In this document: positions 1 through 10,038 of the stretch, in pieces
Layout of the letters: every line of letters starts with the position of its first letter
Numbering within the stretch: the stretch's first letter is position 1
From: an uncultured bacterium
Lineage (GTDB): Bacteria > Verrucomicrobiota > Lentisphaeria > Victivallales > UBA1829
DNA length: 64,000 nucleotides
Reading direction: 5' to 3'
Assembly (NCBI GenBank): GCA_949297765.1
Contig: CASFTV010000018.1
Span: 1-64,000 of the forward strand
Position numbers and translations under genes: made by a program
Notes under the pieces: generated by a model
Database searches by the model: none
What the model was told of the DNA's origin: nothing
The model's input: only the letters and a program-made list of their open reading frames with translations

Positions 1-569
1 GTTCCGGAGTAGCCGCACTCGCCCAGAATGGCGGGACCGGAACGGATCGTGTGCAGATACCGCCATTCACCCCGTTCCGTTGTAACGGGAGTATTCTGCC
101 AGATCCATCCGCCGCTGCGCTCATTTGGAGGATCGGAAGAATTCCAGTAGTCGCAGCGGCCGGTCGCGGTATACGGAGTATAGAACAGCTCGCCCGGAGT
201 TGTGCCGGGAGTCCAGGTCAGGCTGTCGGTCGGAGTCCGCTGGGCGGGACAGAAAAAGATTCCGACCGGCGACCTCCAGTACCGGCTTCCGTCGGAGTGT
301 TCCACTTCCGCCTTCGGGGTGTTCAGATAGCGTTCGAGATATCCGGTGAACGCCTTGTTGTTCCGCGCCTTCGGAAGAATGCCCGTGTTGTCGTTGGCAT
401 ACATCACCAGTCCGACCCCGATCTGCTTCATATTGCTCAGGCACGACGACTTGAACGCTGCCGCCCTCGCCTTCCCCAGCGCAGGCAGAAGCATACCTGC
501 AAGAATCGCGATGATTGCAACAACAATAAGAAGTTCGATCAATGTAAATTTTTGTCCTGGATTCTTCAT
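1..569 (-). CDS. Pseudopilin (prepilin-type N-terminal methylation domain), partial at the window edge
   Basis: The protein begins [20 protein letters not shown]: a short basic leader, the prepilin peptidase site before F, E at +5 of the mature protein, and one hydrophobic helix ending in [12 protein letters not shown]. After this comes a soluble domain with Cys residues typical of type II secretion or type IV pilus-like minor subunits ([19 protein letters not shown]). The 3' end lies outside the window, so the C-terminal motif cannot be seen; the visible part ends near [10 protein letters not shown]. The start codon overlaps the stop of the upstream GntR gene by four bases (ATGA), implying coupled translation. 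By analogy with the other cassettes here, a large hydrolase gene probably follows off the left edge. Family assignment is firm; the particular role is inferred. Confidence 0.93.
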   Translation of the reverse strand, partial: MKNPGQKFTLIELLIVVAIIAILAGMLLPALGKARAAAFKSSCLSNMKQIGVGLVMYANDNTGILPKARNNKAFTGYLERYLNTPKAEVEHSDGSRYWRSPVGIFFCPAQRTPTDSLTWTPGTTPGELFYTPYTATGRCDYWNSSDPPNERSGGWIWQNTPVTTERGEWRYLHTIRSGPAILGECGYSG

Positions 570-1636
570 GTTCCGCTCTTTCTGTTGACAAATGTCTGAT
601 TTGCATGGATGATCGGCTGGATCTCCTTCCGGAAGATTCCGGAGTGATCCCCGCGGTAAACTCTCCTGTCCAGCCACTCGATTGCGGCATTCTGCATCGG
701 CGGGACCTCGTCGAGGCATGCCACCTTCTTTCCATGGAAGAAATACGATGCCGAAGATCTGTACGAAAGATAGGAGATCCCTTCCGGAACAGAGATTCCT
801 TTTTCCGCAAGAAACCGGGCGATGTAGGGAGCAAGATAGTTTTCCGAATAGAGGGCCGTTGGACGGAACGTTTCCAGCACCTCCTCCAGCTGGGCGATGG
901 AACGGTACAGCATGGAGGCTGCCGGATTCCGGCGAAGCAGTGTTTCCAGCAGGGCGCCGGATGTTGTCTGCGGATTTTCCGGCCAGTCTCTGTCCTCGTA
1001 CGATGCCGCATAGTTGTGCAGATAACAGATCCGGTCGTGTCCGGAATCCGCGAAGACGTTTCCGAGCATTCTTCCCCGTTCGACGCGGGAGCTTGACAAT
1101 GTGTCGAATGTCTCCTCCGCGCAGGGAGAGGTTTCCCGGTCGCCCACCACAAGAAGGGGAATCCTCTTCTCCCGCAATGCGTGCAGATGCGGCAGCACTT
1201 CGGCAACCGGACTGTCCCAGATAATCGCAACAAAGTGATTGGCAATCATTTCCAGCAGCCGGGCCGGATCATCCGAATCGGGCAGAAGAACGATTTCCGG
1301 AGTCATCCCGGACTCCAGAACCGCCATCCGGAGTGCCGGAGACGCCATGTTGTAAACATTGCGTCCCCCCTCATGAAGAAGTCCGATCAGCGGATAGCGG
1401 ATAATCACATCTCCGGAAACGGCCGTATTGACAAACGTCCCGACTCCGCGCCGCGTCGTCAGAATCCGGGATTCCACCAGACCGCGGATCGCTTCACGGA
1501 CCGTCATCCGGCTGACGCCGAACAGACGGCAGAGCTCATTCTCCGAAGGAATCTTTGCACTTTCCATCCCTCCGTGCTTCGCCACATTGTAGAGGTACGC
1601 CCTCACCCGCATGTATCCTGGTATTTCCGCCGACAT
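566..1636 (-). CDS. GntR-family transcriptional regulator with LacI-like sensor domain
   Basis: This 356-residue protein has an N-terminal GntR winged helix (residues about 5-72, with [20 protein letters not shown] as the helix-turn-helix core). A periplasmic-binding-protein-like sugar sensor of the LacI/AraR type follows. The start is placed at MSAEIPGY because GGAGGG lies just upstream; an upstream in-frame ATG would run through the promoter. The gene overlaps the pseudopilin by four bases, so it probably controls its own operon. A strong sigma-70-type promoter carrying two copies of a 19-base direct repeat precedes it. The ligand is unknown; a sugar released by the downstream hydrolase is a reasonable guess. 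Confidence 0.92.
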   Translation of the reverse strand: MSAEIPGYMRVRAYLYNVAKHGGMESAKIPSENELCRLFGVSRMTVREAIRGLVESRILTTRRGVGTFVNTAVSGDVIIRYPLIGLLHEGGRNVYNMASPALRMAVLESGMTPEIVLLPDSDDPARLLEMIANHFVAIIWDSPVAEVLPHLHALREKRIPLLVVGDRETSPCAEETFDTLSSSRVERGRMLGNVFADSGHDRICYLHNYAASYEDRDWPENPQTTSGALLETLLRRNPAASMLYRSIAQLEEVLETFRPTALYSENYLAPYIARFLAEKGISVPEGISYLSYRSSASYFFHGKKVACLDEVPPMQNAAIEWLDRRVYRGDHSGIFRKEIQPIIHANQTFVNRKSGT

Positions 1637-1650
1637 GATCCCTCCGGAAC

Positions 1651-1700
1651 TATACAACATATACAAGTTGTTTTTCTTAATTATACAACATATCCAAGTT
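1651..1700. repeat. Paired direct repeats, candidate operator of the GntR gene
   Basis: Two near-identical copies of TATACAACATATNCAAGTT occur at 1651-1669 and 1682-1700, differing at one base and starting exactly 31 bases apart, about three helical turns. One copy covers the -10 hexamer and spacer of the minus-strand promoter; the other lies between the -10 and the ribosome binding site. Position and spacing suit cooperative autorepression by the GntR protein. This is inferred from sequence only. Confidence 0.65.
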
Positions 1701-1708
1701 TTTGTCAA
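1680..1708 (-). promoter_or_regulatory. Sigma-70-type promoter of the GntR-pseudopilin operon
   Basis: On the minus strand TTGACA (1703-1708) and TATAAT (1680-1685) are separated by 17 bases, a perfect consensus match. It faces the GntR gene starting at 1636 and overlaps the direct repeats at 1651-1700. Confidence 0.85.
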
Positions 1709-1927
1709 GGGGGGATTTTGAATTTTGAGAAATTTTTTCGGTGCATTCTCTCCGCCGGAGGACGGCCGATTCCCTGAACAGCGGAAACGGAGAATCCCGG
1801 GGCGGAGAGTTTCCTTCTTCCGCAGAAATGACCGAAGGGAGAAAGAGCGGTGGATTCGAGTCGGAATGGCTCGGAGGGCTTGTCACATTAACGCCAAAGT
1901 TTCCCTGAAAAAGTCCGGCGGAGGCAA

Positions 1928-1956
1928 TTGACTTTTCTCCGCTTTTATCGTACAAT
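1928..1956 (+). promoter_or_regulatory. Promoter of the LacI-pseudopilin-glycosidase operon
   Basis: TTGACT (1928-1933), a 17-base spacer and TACAAT (1951-1956) lie 38 bases before the LacI start codon. The rest of the divergent intergenic region (1709-1927) holds no convincing gene, and I saw no clear palindromic operator in it. Confidence 0.75.
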
Positions 1957-1994
1957 TATAGGAAAGAACAGAAAACGAAGGGAAGAAACGGACG

Positions 1995-2975
1995 ATGAGG
2001 AAAATACTCTTGCGGGATGTTGCACAGAAAGCCGGAGTTTCGATCCGCACCGTCCTTCGCGTTCTGAACGGAGAAGAACATGTAAGCCCTTCCACACGTC
2101 GGCATGTTTCCGCCGTGCTCTCCCGGTACGGATACCTGCTGCGCCGGGGAAAACGCCGGGAAAAGCTGGTGATCTACGGGCGGGAAGGCAATCCCATGCT
2201 CGAACTGCTTCTGAAGGGAATTCTTCAGGAGGAATATGAAGTCCGGCGGCTTTACCTTTCCGATTCCTTTGCCGCCCGGCGCGATGCGTTTTCCGATGCG
2301 GACATCGCCGTTCTCTTTTCCAAACCCACCGAATCCGATATGAAGCAGATCCGGGAATGGAATCCGGATGTCTTCCGGATTGTCTGCGGATACGGATACG
2401 TTCACGACGCGGAGCTTCTGATCACTCCGAACAATCAGGGAATCGGAGCATCGGCGGCCGACTATCTCTGCAGAACGATGGGATACCGTTCCGTCCTCGC
2501 GATCCTGCCCGAGGAGGGGATTGATTTCGCGGAACGGATCAAGGCATTCGCCGGACAGGTCCTGATCCAGTATCCATCCGTGAAATTCCATATTTTCCGG
2601 AGCCGGAGCATCGGAGAGACATTTGAAACGTTGTTCCGCGAATCTCCGTTCCGCGGAGCCGGCGTTTTCATTCCCGGCTGCGTCCTGACGCGCGAATTCG
2701 TTCTTGCCGCGGAGAAATACGGATGCAGAATTCCGGAAGATCTCGGACTGATCGCCTGCGACAATCCGGTCCACTATCTGTCCCCCGAACGGAGAGCAGG
2801 CTGGAAAGTCCCGACCTTTATCGAATTCCACGAAGAACAGAGCGTCGAATGGGTTCTTTATTATCTGAAATACCGGCCGCGGACAATCCTGACGCCCGCG
2901 GTCACCTATCTTCCCTTTGCCCTTGTGGAAAACAATTCAACAATCAAATACCCGAAAGGAGTTGAAACGGAATGA
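1995..2975 (+). CDS. LacI-family transcriptional regulator
   Basis: This 326-residue protein opens with the LacI helix-turn-helix ([20 protein letters not shown], residues about 5-24) and the hinge-helix region ([20 protein letters not shown]). A ligand-binding domain follows, ending in the typical [10 protein letters not shown] segment near the C-terminus. It starts at ATG 1995, preceded by AAGGGAAGAAA. It overlaps the pseudopilin by four bases and heads an operon with a secreted glycosidase and a GH42 enzyme. It therefore probably senses a mono- or disaccharide product of those enzymes. Such proteins usually act as repressors relieved by sugar; the actual ligand is unknown. Confidence 0.93.
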   Translation: MRKILLRDVAQKAGVSIRTVLRVLNGEEHVSPSTRRHVSAVLSRYGYLLRRGKRREKLVIYGREGNPMLELLLKGILQEEYEVRRLYLSDSFAARRDAFSDADIAVLFSKPTESDMKQIREWNPDVFRIVCGYGYVHDAELLITPNNQGIGASAADYLCRTMGYRSVLAILPEEGIDFAERIKAFAGQVLIQYPSVKFHIFRSRSIGETFETLFRESPFRGAGVFIPGCVLTREFVLAAEKYGCRIPEDLGLIACDNPVHYLSPERRAGWKVPTFIEFHEEQSVEWVLYYLKYRPRTILTPAVTYLPFALVENNSTIKYPKGVETE

Positions 2976-3730
2976 AAAAAAGATCTGTCCTGCACGAAGA
3001 ATTCACTCTTATAGAACTTTTAATCGTCATTGCAATTATTGCGATCCTTGCCGGGATGCTTCTTCCGGCGCTGAACAGGGCAAGGGAAAGCGCCCGGACC
3101 GCCGCATGCACCGGACAGGTGAAGCAGCTTGTCACCGCAAACGCCATGTACATGGGCGATTTCGACGACTGGATTTATCCCTTTTTCACCGATTTCTATC
3201 AGCAGACCTGGGTCCGGGCTCTGGAGCCGTATCTTTTCTCGGGGAAAATCGAGACGGACCGCTATAGATTTTCCTCTCCGGCAACGGCAAAACTCTTTCT
3301 CTGTCCGGGAGATACGCACACCATGCAGGGAGTGAAGGACAATACCGCCTGCAGCGAAACCCGCTGCGGAGGGCTTCTGACCAACCGTCAGTCCTACGGG
3401 ATCAGTTATTATTTCCAGAAAGGCTCCTCCCCGGGCCGGATCGGCGTCCGCCTGAACAGTCTGATGCTGAAGGACGATCTCGAAAACTACACGGTCCGGG
3501 CGGGCGGATTCACGGTCTATCTTGCAGAAGCCCTCTGGAACAGTTCGGACCACTATACCACGACGGGGCTCTCCCGCATGGATCTCCGGCGGCACGGCGG
3601 ACGAAACAACATCGCCTTTCTGGACTGCAGCGTCCGCGCGTACAGCACGACATCCTGGATTCCCGTCGCAGGAACACCGGGAACCTTTTTCGACCAGAGA
3701 CGCTTTTACACCAATTTCCTGAAACGATAA
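2972..3730 (+). CDS. Pseudopilin (prepilin-type, H-X9-D class)
   Basis: This 252-residue protein has a basic leader ending before [20 protein letters not shown], then [21 protein letters not shown], the standard N-terminal helix of this large pseudopilin class. Near the C-terminus [14 protein letters not shown] matches the H-X9-DG motif except that C replaces G. The ATGA overlap with the LacI gene and the GGAG upstream indicate translational coupling. A secreted glycosidase follows after 22 bases. The N-terminus predicts an inner-membrane-anchored subunit able to enter a pseudopilus. Substrate binding or enzyme export by the C-terminal domain is inference. Confidence 0.94.
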   Translation: MKKRSVLHEEFTLIELLIVIAIIAILAGMLLPALNRARESARTAACTGQVKQLVTANAMYMGDFDDWIYPFFTDFYQQTWVRALEPYLFSGKIETDRYRFSSPATAKLFLCPGDTHTMQGVKDNTACSETRCGGLLTNRQSYGISYYFQKGSSPGRIGVRLNSLMLKDDLENYTVRAGGFTVYLAEALWNSSDHYTTTGLSRMDLRRHGGRNNIAFLDCSVRAYSTTSWIPVAGTPGTFFDQRRFYTNFLKR

Positions 3731-3752
3731 TTCACGAAAGGATGTTTTCCAT

Positions 3753-6700
3753 ATGAAAAAATTCTGCATTGCGGCCGTCTGCGCGGCACTTCCCGTATTC
3801 GGCGGGAATCTGATCTTCAACTCGTCGTTCGAACTCGGAGAAAAAGGATGGAACGGATTCTGCGAAATGCAGACCGCAAAGGATTTCTCCCTGAACTATC
3901 CGGGAAAACTCTGGGGCATCGACAGTTCGACGGCGCATTCCGGGAAGAACTCCCTGAAGGTCTCTTTGAAAGGACCGGCGCGGAGAACGGCGGTTTTCTC
4001 CCACGACATTCCGGTCAAGTTCGGCAAGACATACACAGTCTCGTTCTACGCGAAAGGCGACAAGGCCGTCCGCTGTCCGGTCCGGATGCGCTCCTGCATG
4101 GTTCCGCCGAAACGCGCACAGGACGGTTCCATCATTCCGCCGACCGCATGGGGAAAAGACGTTCCCGAAGTGCAGACTCATCTTGCCAGTCCCGACGGGA
4201 CGGTCGATATGACGCTGACCCCCGAATGGAAACGCTACGCCTTCACGTTCACACCGCGCAGGGACTTCGTCGCCTACACCTTCTCGGTCGATTCGGGATA
4301 CCGGGACACCACCGTGTGGATCGACGACGTCCAGGTGGAGGAAGGTTCCTCCGCAACCGCCTACAAACCGGCGGCGCCGCTTGAAATCGCCCTTACCCTT
4401 CCGGACCGGACCGTCGGAGCCGGGAAAGCCGAAGGCAAAGCCTTTGCCATCTCCTACGATGCCGCCCGGCAGCATCCGGCGGAACTCTCCCTCTACAATC
4501 TCTATACCGATCAGGTGGAAAAACGCCAGACCCTTTCCTTCGATCTGAAACCGGGAACTGTTCAGGAAAAACCCTTTGCCTTTGACGGTCTGAAATACGG
4601 GATGTACACGGTATTTCATTCGCTCCAGCCGAGAATCACGACCCGTGATTACGAGTCCTCACCGGAAAAGCCGGCGGCACAGCGCAGCACGAAACTGAAG
4701 GACGGCGACTTCTCCTATCAGTCCGCCGCCTTCATTGCCAGCGTCCCCGTTCCGCCCGCGCCGCCGGTGCAAGGCTATCGGATGGGCCCCTGCCTGCACT
4801 TCGGAGGGAGTATCCAGAACAAGCTCTATCGCGACGGAATGGGATTCGGTGATGAATTTGCCAAAACCCTCCGCGATTCCGGCGCCACCATCACCAAAGT
4901 CTGGAATGCGTTCCCCTGGAGCTTCATTGAACAGGATCAGGGGAAATTCTGTTTCAGCCATCCCGACACCATCATCCGATCCATGAACAAATACAATCTG
5001 AGCGGGATCTACATGGTGATGGCCGCAACCTTCGGAGACCGGAAGAATCCATGGTCGCGCGCCAGCTGGGTTCTTCCTCCGTGGGTGATGGACCGCGACA
5101 CGGCCGGTCCGCAGGGAGTGAAAAATCCCTTTGTGACCAATCCCCGCTACTCCCCGTTGTGGCGTCCCCGTCAGGACGACTGGGAAAACTTCCTTTCCGC
5201 GCTCCTCCAACGCTACAAAGGACAGATCTACGCCTACGAAATCTTCAATGAACCTCAGCTGATGATGAATGCGGAAAGCTATTTTCCCTATTTGAAAACG
5301 GCATATCAGGCCATCAAGCGTCTTGATCCGGGAGCGCGCGTGGTCGGAATCTGCGCCACCAGCGATTTCGGAGCCAATGCGGACTCCTTCATTGCCCGGA
5401 TCATCCGGATGGGCGGCGGGAAATTCACCGATCTGATCTCGTATCATCCGTACCTCAAACTCGACGACTCCATACCGTCGCAGATGGAACAGTATGCGGG
5501 AATTTACAAGAACCTCCGCCGCGCCGGAGTGAACAAGCCGCTGGCAAACACGGAAAACTACTTCTTTGAAAACGGCGACGAATTCCATTTCTGGTGGAAC
5601 AAGGCGCCGGATTATGACATCTCCCGCTACATCCGGCACCATCTCATCGACATGGGCGAAGGGATTGCAATGTCCGCCACGGTGGAGTATGACAGTGCAT
5701 TCTTCTCCAGTTTCATTCATCCAGCCCAGGTCTATCACAACGGGAGCCGCCACGGGAAACCGCAGCCGAATCTGCGGTATGCCGTTCAGGCGGGAACCTC
5801 CCGGATGATCTCCGGAGCGAAACCGGTCGGGAAAATTGATCTGCCTTCCGGCGCCCTCGGCTACACCTATCGGAAAGGGAACGGACTCTTCACCGCGCTC
5901 TGGAACGCACGGGCAAAACAGAAATCGTGGATCACGCTGGAGCTTCCCTCGGGAGTCTCGTTCCTCGAATACGATATTTTCTCCAATCCCGGGAAGGAGG
6001 AAAACGGAAAAATCACTCTTCAACTGGATTCGGAGCCCCGCTATTTTGAATGGAAGAACGCCTCGCCGGAAACCGTGGCGGAGATCTTCAAAAATGCACG
6101 GGAACGGTGCGAAACTCCGATCCGGATCCGCAATGCGAATCTGCTTCGGACCGGCGAAAAAGAGGGAGAACTCCATATTCAGGTGGAAAATCTCAGCGGG
6201 AATGTGCTGAAGAATCCGGTTTTCTCCGTCAGCGGGAAAGCGCTGAAGGAACCGGTCCGGCTGACGACGAAAGAGATCGGTTATTTCCGGACGGCCGATC
6301 TGAGCGGAAGAGTCCGTCTTGCGGAGAACTGCGGAGCGGAAGAGACGATGGAAATCTCCTCAGCGGACCTCAAACCGGTCCGGATTCCGATCCCGGTCCG
6401 CAGAAGTGAAGTGATCGGGTATCGGGTGCGCTCCTTCGAAATTTCAAAGGCCGTTGTCGGGAAACCGGAATCGAAAGAAGATCTTTCCGCTGTGATGGAA
6501 CTGGCCATGAAGGACATCTCCACCCTGCGTGTAACCGTAACGGTCCGGGATGACAAACCCTCACAGAATCTTCATCACGCGGCATATCTGCGGGACAGCG
6601 TTGAACTCTTCGTGGATCAGAATCCGTTCGGCGGATCGGGAAGCGCCTACAACCGTTTCTGCAAACAGTACATCGCGCCCCGGGGCGGGAAACTCGGGAA

Positions 6701-7253
6701 TACAGGAATCAAATCCTCCTTCACAGACCGCAAAGACGGCTACACATGGATCTTTGATGTTCCGGTCGTCTACCGAAACAACTTCATCGCGCTGGATCTT
6801 GCGGTCAACGACTCCGACGGCGAACGGCACAAAACCAAGATCTCCTGGACCGGACACGCCGACAGTTTCCGCAACCGCCGCAATTTCATCATTCTGGAAC
6901 TGAACCGCGGAGACGGCGCCGTCATCAGCGCGGCCATCCGGAATCCCGCCGGACGGATCCTTCAGCTGGAAAACAACGAAAAAACCCCCTTTCTCCCCAC
7001 GGAAAACTGGGTCCGCCATGAGTTCCGGTTTGTACCGAAATTCGACGGCTCGTGCAATTTTGTTCTCCGCAGTTCGCTCGGGACCCGGCCGGCCGGAGAT
7101 CTTCTCTTCCGGAACATTTCCCTGGAAGGAGGATCCGCCACTCTTCCCGCGCCGGAGAAAGAGCTGAACCGCGCATGGATCCCGATGCAGATCCGCAAAG
7201 GGGTCCCGGTTGTCATCTCCTTCGATCTGAAGAAAAACGGAGCGGGGAAATGA
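3753..7253 (+). CDS. Large secreted multidomain glycoside hydrolase (clan GH-A type)
   Basis: This 1166-residue protein has a signal peptide (residues 1-17, AAVCAALPVFGG). A CBM4/9-like jelly-roll follows (about 19-205, starting NLIFNSSFELGEKGW and ending in a VWIDDVQVEEG strand). The TIM barrel (about 330-690) carries the acid/base candidate E500 in EIFNEPQ and the nucleophile candidate E601 in ANTENYFF, the spacing expected for clan GH-A and GH39/GH5-like enzymes. After a beta-sandwich comes a CBM9-like module (about 875-1045, with RDSVELFVDQNPFGG) and a final jelly-roll. The product of the reaction cannot be read from sequence. It probably works outside the cell and feeds the GH42 gene, whose ATG overlaps its stop. 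Confidence 0.85.
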   Translation: MKKFCIAAVCAALPVFGGNLIFNSSFELGEKGWNGFCEMQTAKDFSLNYPGKLWGIDSSTAHSGKNSLKVSLKGPARRTAVFSHDIPVKFGKTYTVSFYAKGDKAVRCPVRMRSCMVPPKRAQDGSIIPPTAWGKDVPEVQTHLASPDGTVDMTLTPEWKRYAFTFTPRRDFVAYTFSVDSGYRDTTVWIDDVQVEEGSSATAYKPAAPLEIALTLPDRTVGAGKAEGKAFAISYDAARQHPAELSLYNLYTDQVEKRQTLSFDLKPGTVQEKPFAFDGLKYGMYTVFHSLQPRITTRDYESSPEKPAAQRSTKLKDGDFSYQSAAFIASVPVPPAPPVQGYRMGPCLHFGGSIQNKLYRDGMGFGDEFAKTLRDSGATITKVWNAFPWSFIEQDQGKFCFSHPDTIIRSMNKYNLSGIYMVMAATFGDRKNPWSRASWVLPPWVMDRDTAGPQGVKNPFVTNPRYSPLWRPRQDDWENFLSALLQRYKGQIYAYEIFNEPQLMMNAESYFPYLKTAYQAIKRLDPGARVVGICATSDFGANADSFIARIIRMGGGKFTDLISYHPYLKLDDSIPSQMEQYAGIYKNLRRAGVNKPLANTENYFFENGDEFHFWWNKAPDYDISRYIRHHLIDMGEGIAMSATVEYDSAFFSSFIHPAQVYHNGSRHGKPQPNLRYAVQAGTSRMISGAKPVGKIDLPSGALGYTYRKGNGLFTALWNARAKQKSWITLELPSGVSFLEYDIFSNPGKEENGKITLQLDSEPRYFEWKNASPETVAEIFKNARERCETPIRIRNANLLRTGEKEGELHIQVENLSGNVLKNPVFSVSGKALKEPVRLTTKEIGYFRTADLSGRVRLAENCGAEETMEISSADLKPVRIPIPVRRSEVIGYRVRSFEISKAVVGKPESKEDLSAVMELAMKDISTLRVTVTVRDDKPSQNLHHAAYLRDSVELFVDQNPFGGSGSAYNRFCKQYIAPRGGKLGNTGIKSSFTDRKDGYTWIFDVPVVYRNNFIALDLAVNDSDGERHKTKISWTGHADSFRNRRNFIILELNRGDGAVISAAIRNPAGRILQLENNEKTPFLPTENWVRHEFRFVPKFDGSCNFVLRSSLGTRPAGDLLFRNISLEGGSATLPAPEKELNRAWIPMQIRKGVPVVISFDLKKNGAGK

Positions 7254-9256
7254 AATATTTCGGATGCGCTTATTATCCGGAAGCCTGGGAAAAGGAACGA
7301 TGGGAAACGGATTTCCGCCTCATGCGGGATCTCGGATTCAACATGATCCGTCTCGGAGAATTCAACTGGGGAAAATTCGAACCGGAAGAGGGAGTCTTCC
7401 ACTTTGACGACTACCGGGAAGTCCTGGATCTTGCGCACAAATACGGAATCCGCGCGATGCTGTGCACGCCGACCGCCGCCGTTCCCCGCTGGATGGCGGC
7501 GCACTATCCCGAAACGCAGAAACTCCGGGCGGACGGAACCCGTCCGGAGAATGATGCCCGGCAGAGCTATTGTCCGTCGTCCGCAAAGTTCCGGTTCTTC
7601 GCGGACCGGATTGTCTCGGAGATGGCGCGGGCCTTCCGGGATCATCCCGCGGTTGTGATGTGGCAGCTCGACAATGAACTGGGGATTGAGGCTGCCACCG
7701 GGCTCTGCGTCTGCGCCTCCTGCACAAAACGCTTTCAGGACGCCATGCGCAAAAAATATCAGACCCCTGCCGCGTTCAACCGTGCCTGGAACGGAGCCTT
7801 CTGGTCCGGCGACTTCAATTCATGGGAGGATCTGAAACCACCCTTCCGCTTCCGCCGCGGATGGAAAAACGAATATCTCCGGGTGCAGGATGAGAGTTTC
7901 CGCGAACTGATCCTCCGTCACGCGGAAATTCTGAAACGGGAAAATCCGGACTGGGTGATTACAACCAACAATCCGGGAATGACCTATTCGGAAATCCGTC
8001 TGGACCGTCTTTTTTCGCGTCTCGGCTACGCCGCCTGCGACACCTACGTCGCCAGCGACAACATCTTCCGTTTCCGAACCTTCTGGGACTTCTACCGGGG
8101 AATCACCGGAAAACAGCAGAAGTTCATGGTTGCGGAAACCGGAGCCTTCAACCAGGTCTCCACGGAAGTTGATTCCTATGACGCACTCAAACCGTGGTTC
8201 TGGGAGATGATCGCCCGGGGAGCGGAATCCGTTCTCTACTTCCGGTGGCGCCAGTCGGTGATGGGGGAAGAGACGCATCCGGCGGTTCTTCCGTGGAGCG
8301 GACGGCCGGGAACGGCGTACCGGACCATCCGGCGCATCCGGGAGGAATTCGACGCCCTCCCCGAAGATCTCCCGGAGCTTCCCCTCCCCGGAACAGAGAT
8401 CGCCATCGTGCACGACGCCGCCTCGGGTCAGTACCACGTCTCCAGAAAAAGCGATGCATTGTACGTTGCCACCAACCGGATTCACCTGACCCTGACCGCC
8501 CTCGGGAAAAATCCGGACTTTCTGATGCTGGACGAGCAGATGGCTCTCTCTCCGTACCGGATTGTTTTTCTGCCGCTCTGCGAACGGGTCTCTCCGCAGA
8601 TCATTGAAAAATGGAAGGCGTATGTCCGCAACGGCGGCTGTCTGGTTGCCATGACCCGGCTGAATCTGATGGAGGAATCCGGAATCTACTGCCGGGAGCC
8701 GTATCCCTGCGGAATGACCGATCTTTTCGGACTGGAAATCGATGAAAATCGCGAACTGCTGAATTCGCAGACCGATGCCAACATGGGAGTTTTCGACATC
8801 TCCTCCCTTCCGAAGACATCGGTCTCTCTCCATCTCTTCGGCGGAGAAGCAAAAGCGGAGCGTTATGTGGAACATCTTCTCCCGACGACCTGTTCGGTTC
8901 TTGCGCCCCTCTCCTCCACCTGTTTTGCCGGCGCGCCGCTGATGACGCGGAATGCGTATGGGAAAGGAACGGCGTTCTACATTTCCACATTCCCCGATGT
9001 CGCCGGGACCCGGAAACTTGTCCGCCGTGTTCTGGAGGAGTGCGGGATTCCTCTTCCGGCAGCGGAACTTCCGCCGGAAATTTCCAGAATCGAACGGGGA
9101 AGATATCTTTTTTACATCAATTCCTCCCCGCGCGAGATTTCTGTTCCGGAAGAGCGGAACGGGTCTGTCGTTCTCGGATCGCCGGAATACGGGGAGGGCA
9201 TCATGAAATTGAAGCCCTACGAGGTTCTGATCGTTCGGAAACAGCAGGAGGAATGA
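7250..9256 (+). CDS. Beta-galactosidase, glycoside hydrolase family 42
   Basis: This 668-residue protein is close to the usual GH42 length. It starts MKYFGCAYYPEAWEKERWET, the characteristic family opening (YYPE, then FNMIRLGEFNWGKFEPEEG). Catalytic candidates are E143 in WQLDNELGIE (acid/base) and E296 in MVAETGAF (nucleophile). A trimerisation domain and a short beta-domain complete the protein. There is no signal peptide, so it acts in the cytoplasm on imported beta-galactosides or related oligosaccharides. The ATG overlaps the previous stop (ATGA), which fixes this start over longer upstream readings. It is the last gene of the LacI operon. Some GH42-like proteins act on arabinosides, so substrate specificity is only probable. 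Confidence 0.92.
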   Translation: MKYFGCAYYPEAWEKERWETDFRLMRDLGFNMIRLGEFNWGKFEPEEGVFHFDDYREVLDLAHKYGIRAMLCTPTAAVPRWMAAHYPETQKLRADGTRPENDARQSYCPSSAKFRFFADRIVSEMARAFRDHPAVVMWQLDNELGIEAATGLCVCASCTKRFQDAMRKKYQTPAAFNRAWNGAFWSGDFNSWEDLKPPFRFRRGWKNEYLRVQDESFRELILRHAEILKRENPDWVITTNNPGMTYSEIRLDRLFSRLGYAACDTYVASDNIFRFRTFWDFYRGITGKQQKFMVAETGAFNQVSTEVDSYDALKPWFWEMIARGAESVLYFRWRQSVMGEETHPAVLPWSGRPGTAYRTIRRIREEFDALPEDLPELPLPGTEIAIVHDAASGQYHVSRKSDALYVATNRIHLTLTALGKNPDFLMLDEQMALSPYRIVFLPLCERVSPQIIEKWKAYVRNGGCLVAMTRLNLMEESGIYCREPYPCGMTDLFGLEIDENRELLNSQTDANMGVFDISSLPKTSVSLHLFGGEAKAERYVEHLLPTTCSVLAPLSSTCFAGAPLMTRNAYGKGTAFYISTFPDVAGTRKLVRRVLEECGIPLPAAELPPEISRIERGRYLFYINSSPREISVPEERNGSVVLGSPEYGEGIMKLKPYEVLIVRKQQEE

Positions 9257-9282
9257 TCCCAGTGGAACAGTCCGCCCCTCGG

Positions 9283-10038
9283 TCAGCTGCGGATGATGCG
9301 GGCAAGTTTTCTCTGGACGCCGCCGTCGATCACGAGATCGGCGCCGTTGATGAACGAGGACTCCCCGGAAGCCAGAAAAAGACAGAGGGAAGCGACATCC
9401 GCCGGTTTTCCATACCGTCCGAGCGGAATTCCCGTTTTCCCGTCCGGCTCCGGGCGGATGGTTCCGACGTCGATGCAGCCCGGCAGGATGTTGTTGACCC
9501 GGATTCCCTCCGGACCGGCTTCCAGAGCGAGCTGACCGGTCATGGAATGAATCGCCCCTTTGCTTGCGGCATACAGAGTCCGCCCCGGAACGGAAGTGTC
9601 CTGATGCACGGATCCGATATTGATGATGCTCCCGGAATGGCCCCGCATCAGGCGGATTTCATTCAGGCAGCAGAACAGAGTTCCCTTGATATTGAGATCC
9701 GTCAGCTGATAATAAAGCTCGGAATCGATCTCATCCAGCGGACGCGGCGGATGATTCCATCCGGCATTGTTGACGGCGCAGTCCAGTCCGCCGAAGACCC
9801 GTTCCACTTCAGCGAACATTCCGGAAAGCTGTTCGCCGTCGCTCAGATCGGCCTGATGCAGATGGACCTCTCCGCGGAGACCGGCCGCAACGCGTCCGGC
9901 GAGTTCCGGATCGGAGCGATAATGGAAAAAAATCCGGGCGCCCGACTCGGAAAACGCCCGTACAATTCCTTCTCCGATTCCGCGGGAAGCCCCCGTGACC
10001 AGCACCCGCTTTCCTTTCAGATCGTCATAACGAACCAT
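9283..10038 (-). CDS. SDR-family NAD(P)-dependent oxidoreductase
   Basis: This 251-residue classical short-chain dehydrogenase has the cofactor motif TGASRGIG (15-22), NNAG near residues 90-93, catalytic S143 and the YxxxK pair Y156/K160 in YAASK. The C-terminus contains the PGCIDVG and INGADLVIDGG segments usual in FabG-like enzymes. It is the last gene of the minus-strand operon that starts at 14790, and its start overlaps the shortened DHDPS-like gene by 14 bases. A sugar, sugar-acid or keto-acid substrate fits the context, but the reaction is not determined. Confidence 0.92.
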   Translation of the reverse strand: MVRYDDLKGKRVLVTGASRGIGEGIVRAFSESGARIFFHYRSDPELAGRVAAGLRGEVHLHQADLSDGEQLSGMFAEVERVFGGLDCAVNNAGWNHPPRPLDEIDSELYYQLTDLNIKGTLFCCLNEIRLMRGHSGSIINIGSVHQDTSVPGRTLYAASKGAIHSMTGQLALEAGPEGIRVNNILPGCIDVGTIRPEPDGKTGIPLGRYGKPADVASLCLFLASGESSFINGADLVIDGGVQRKLARIIRS

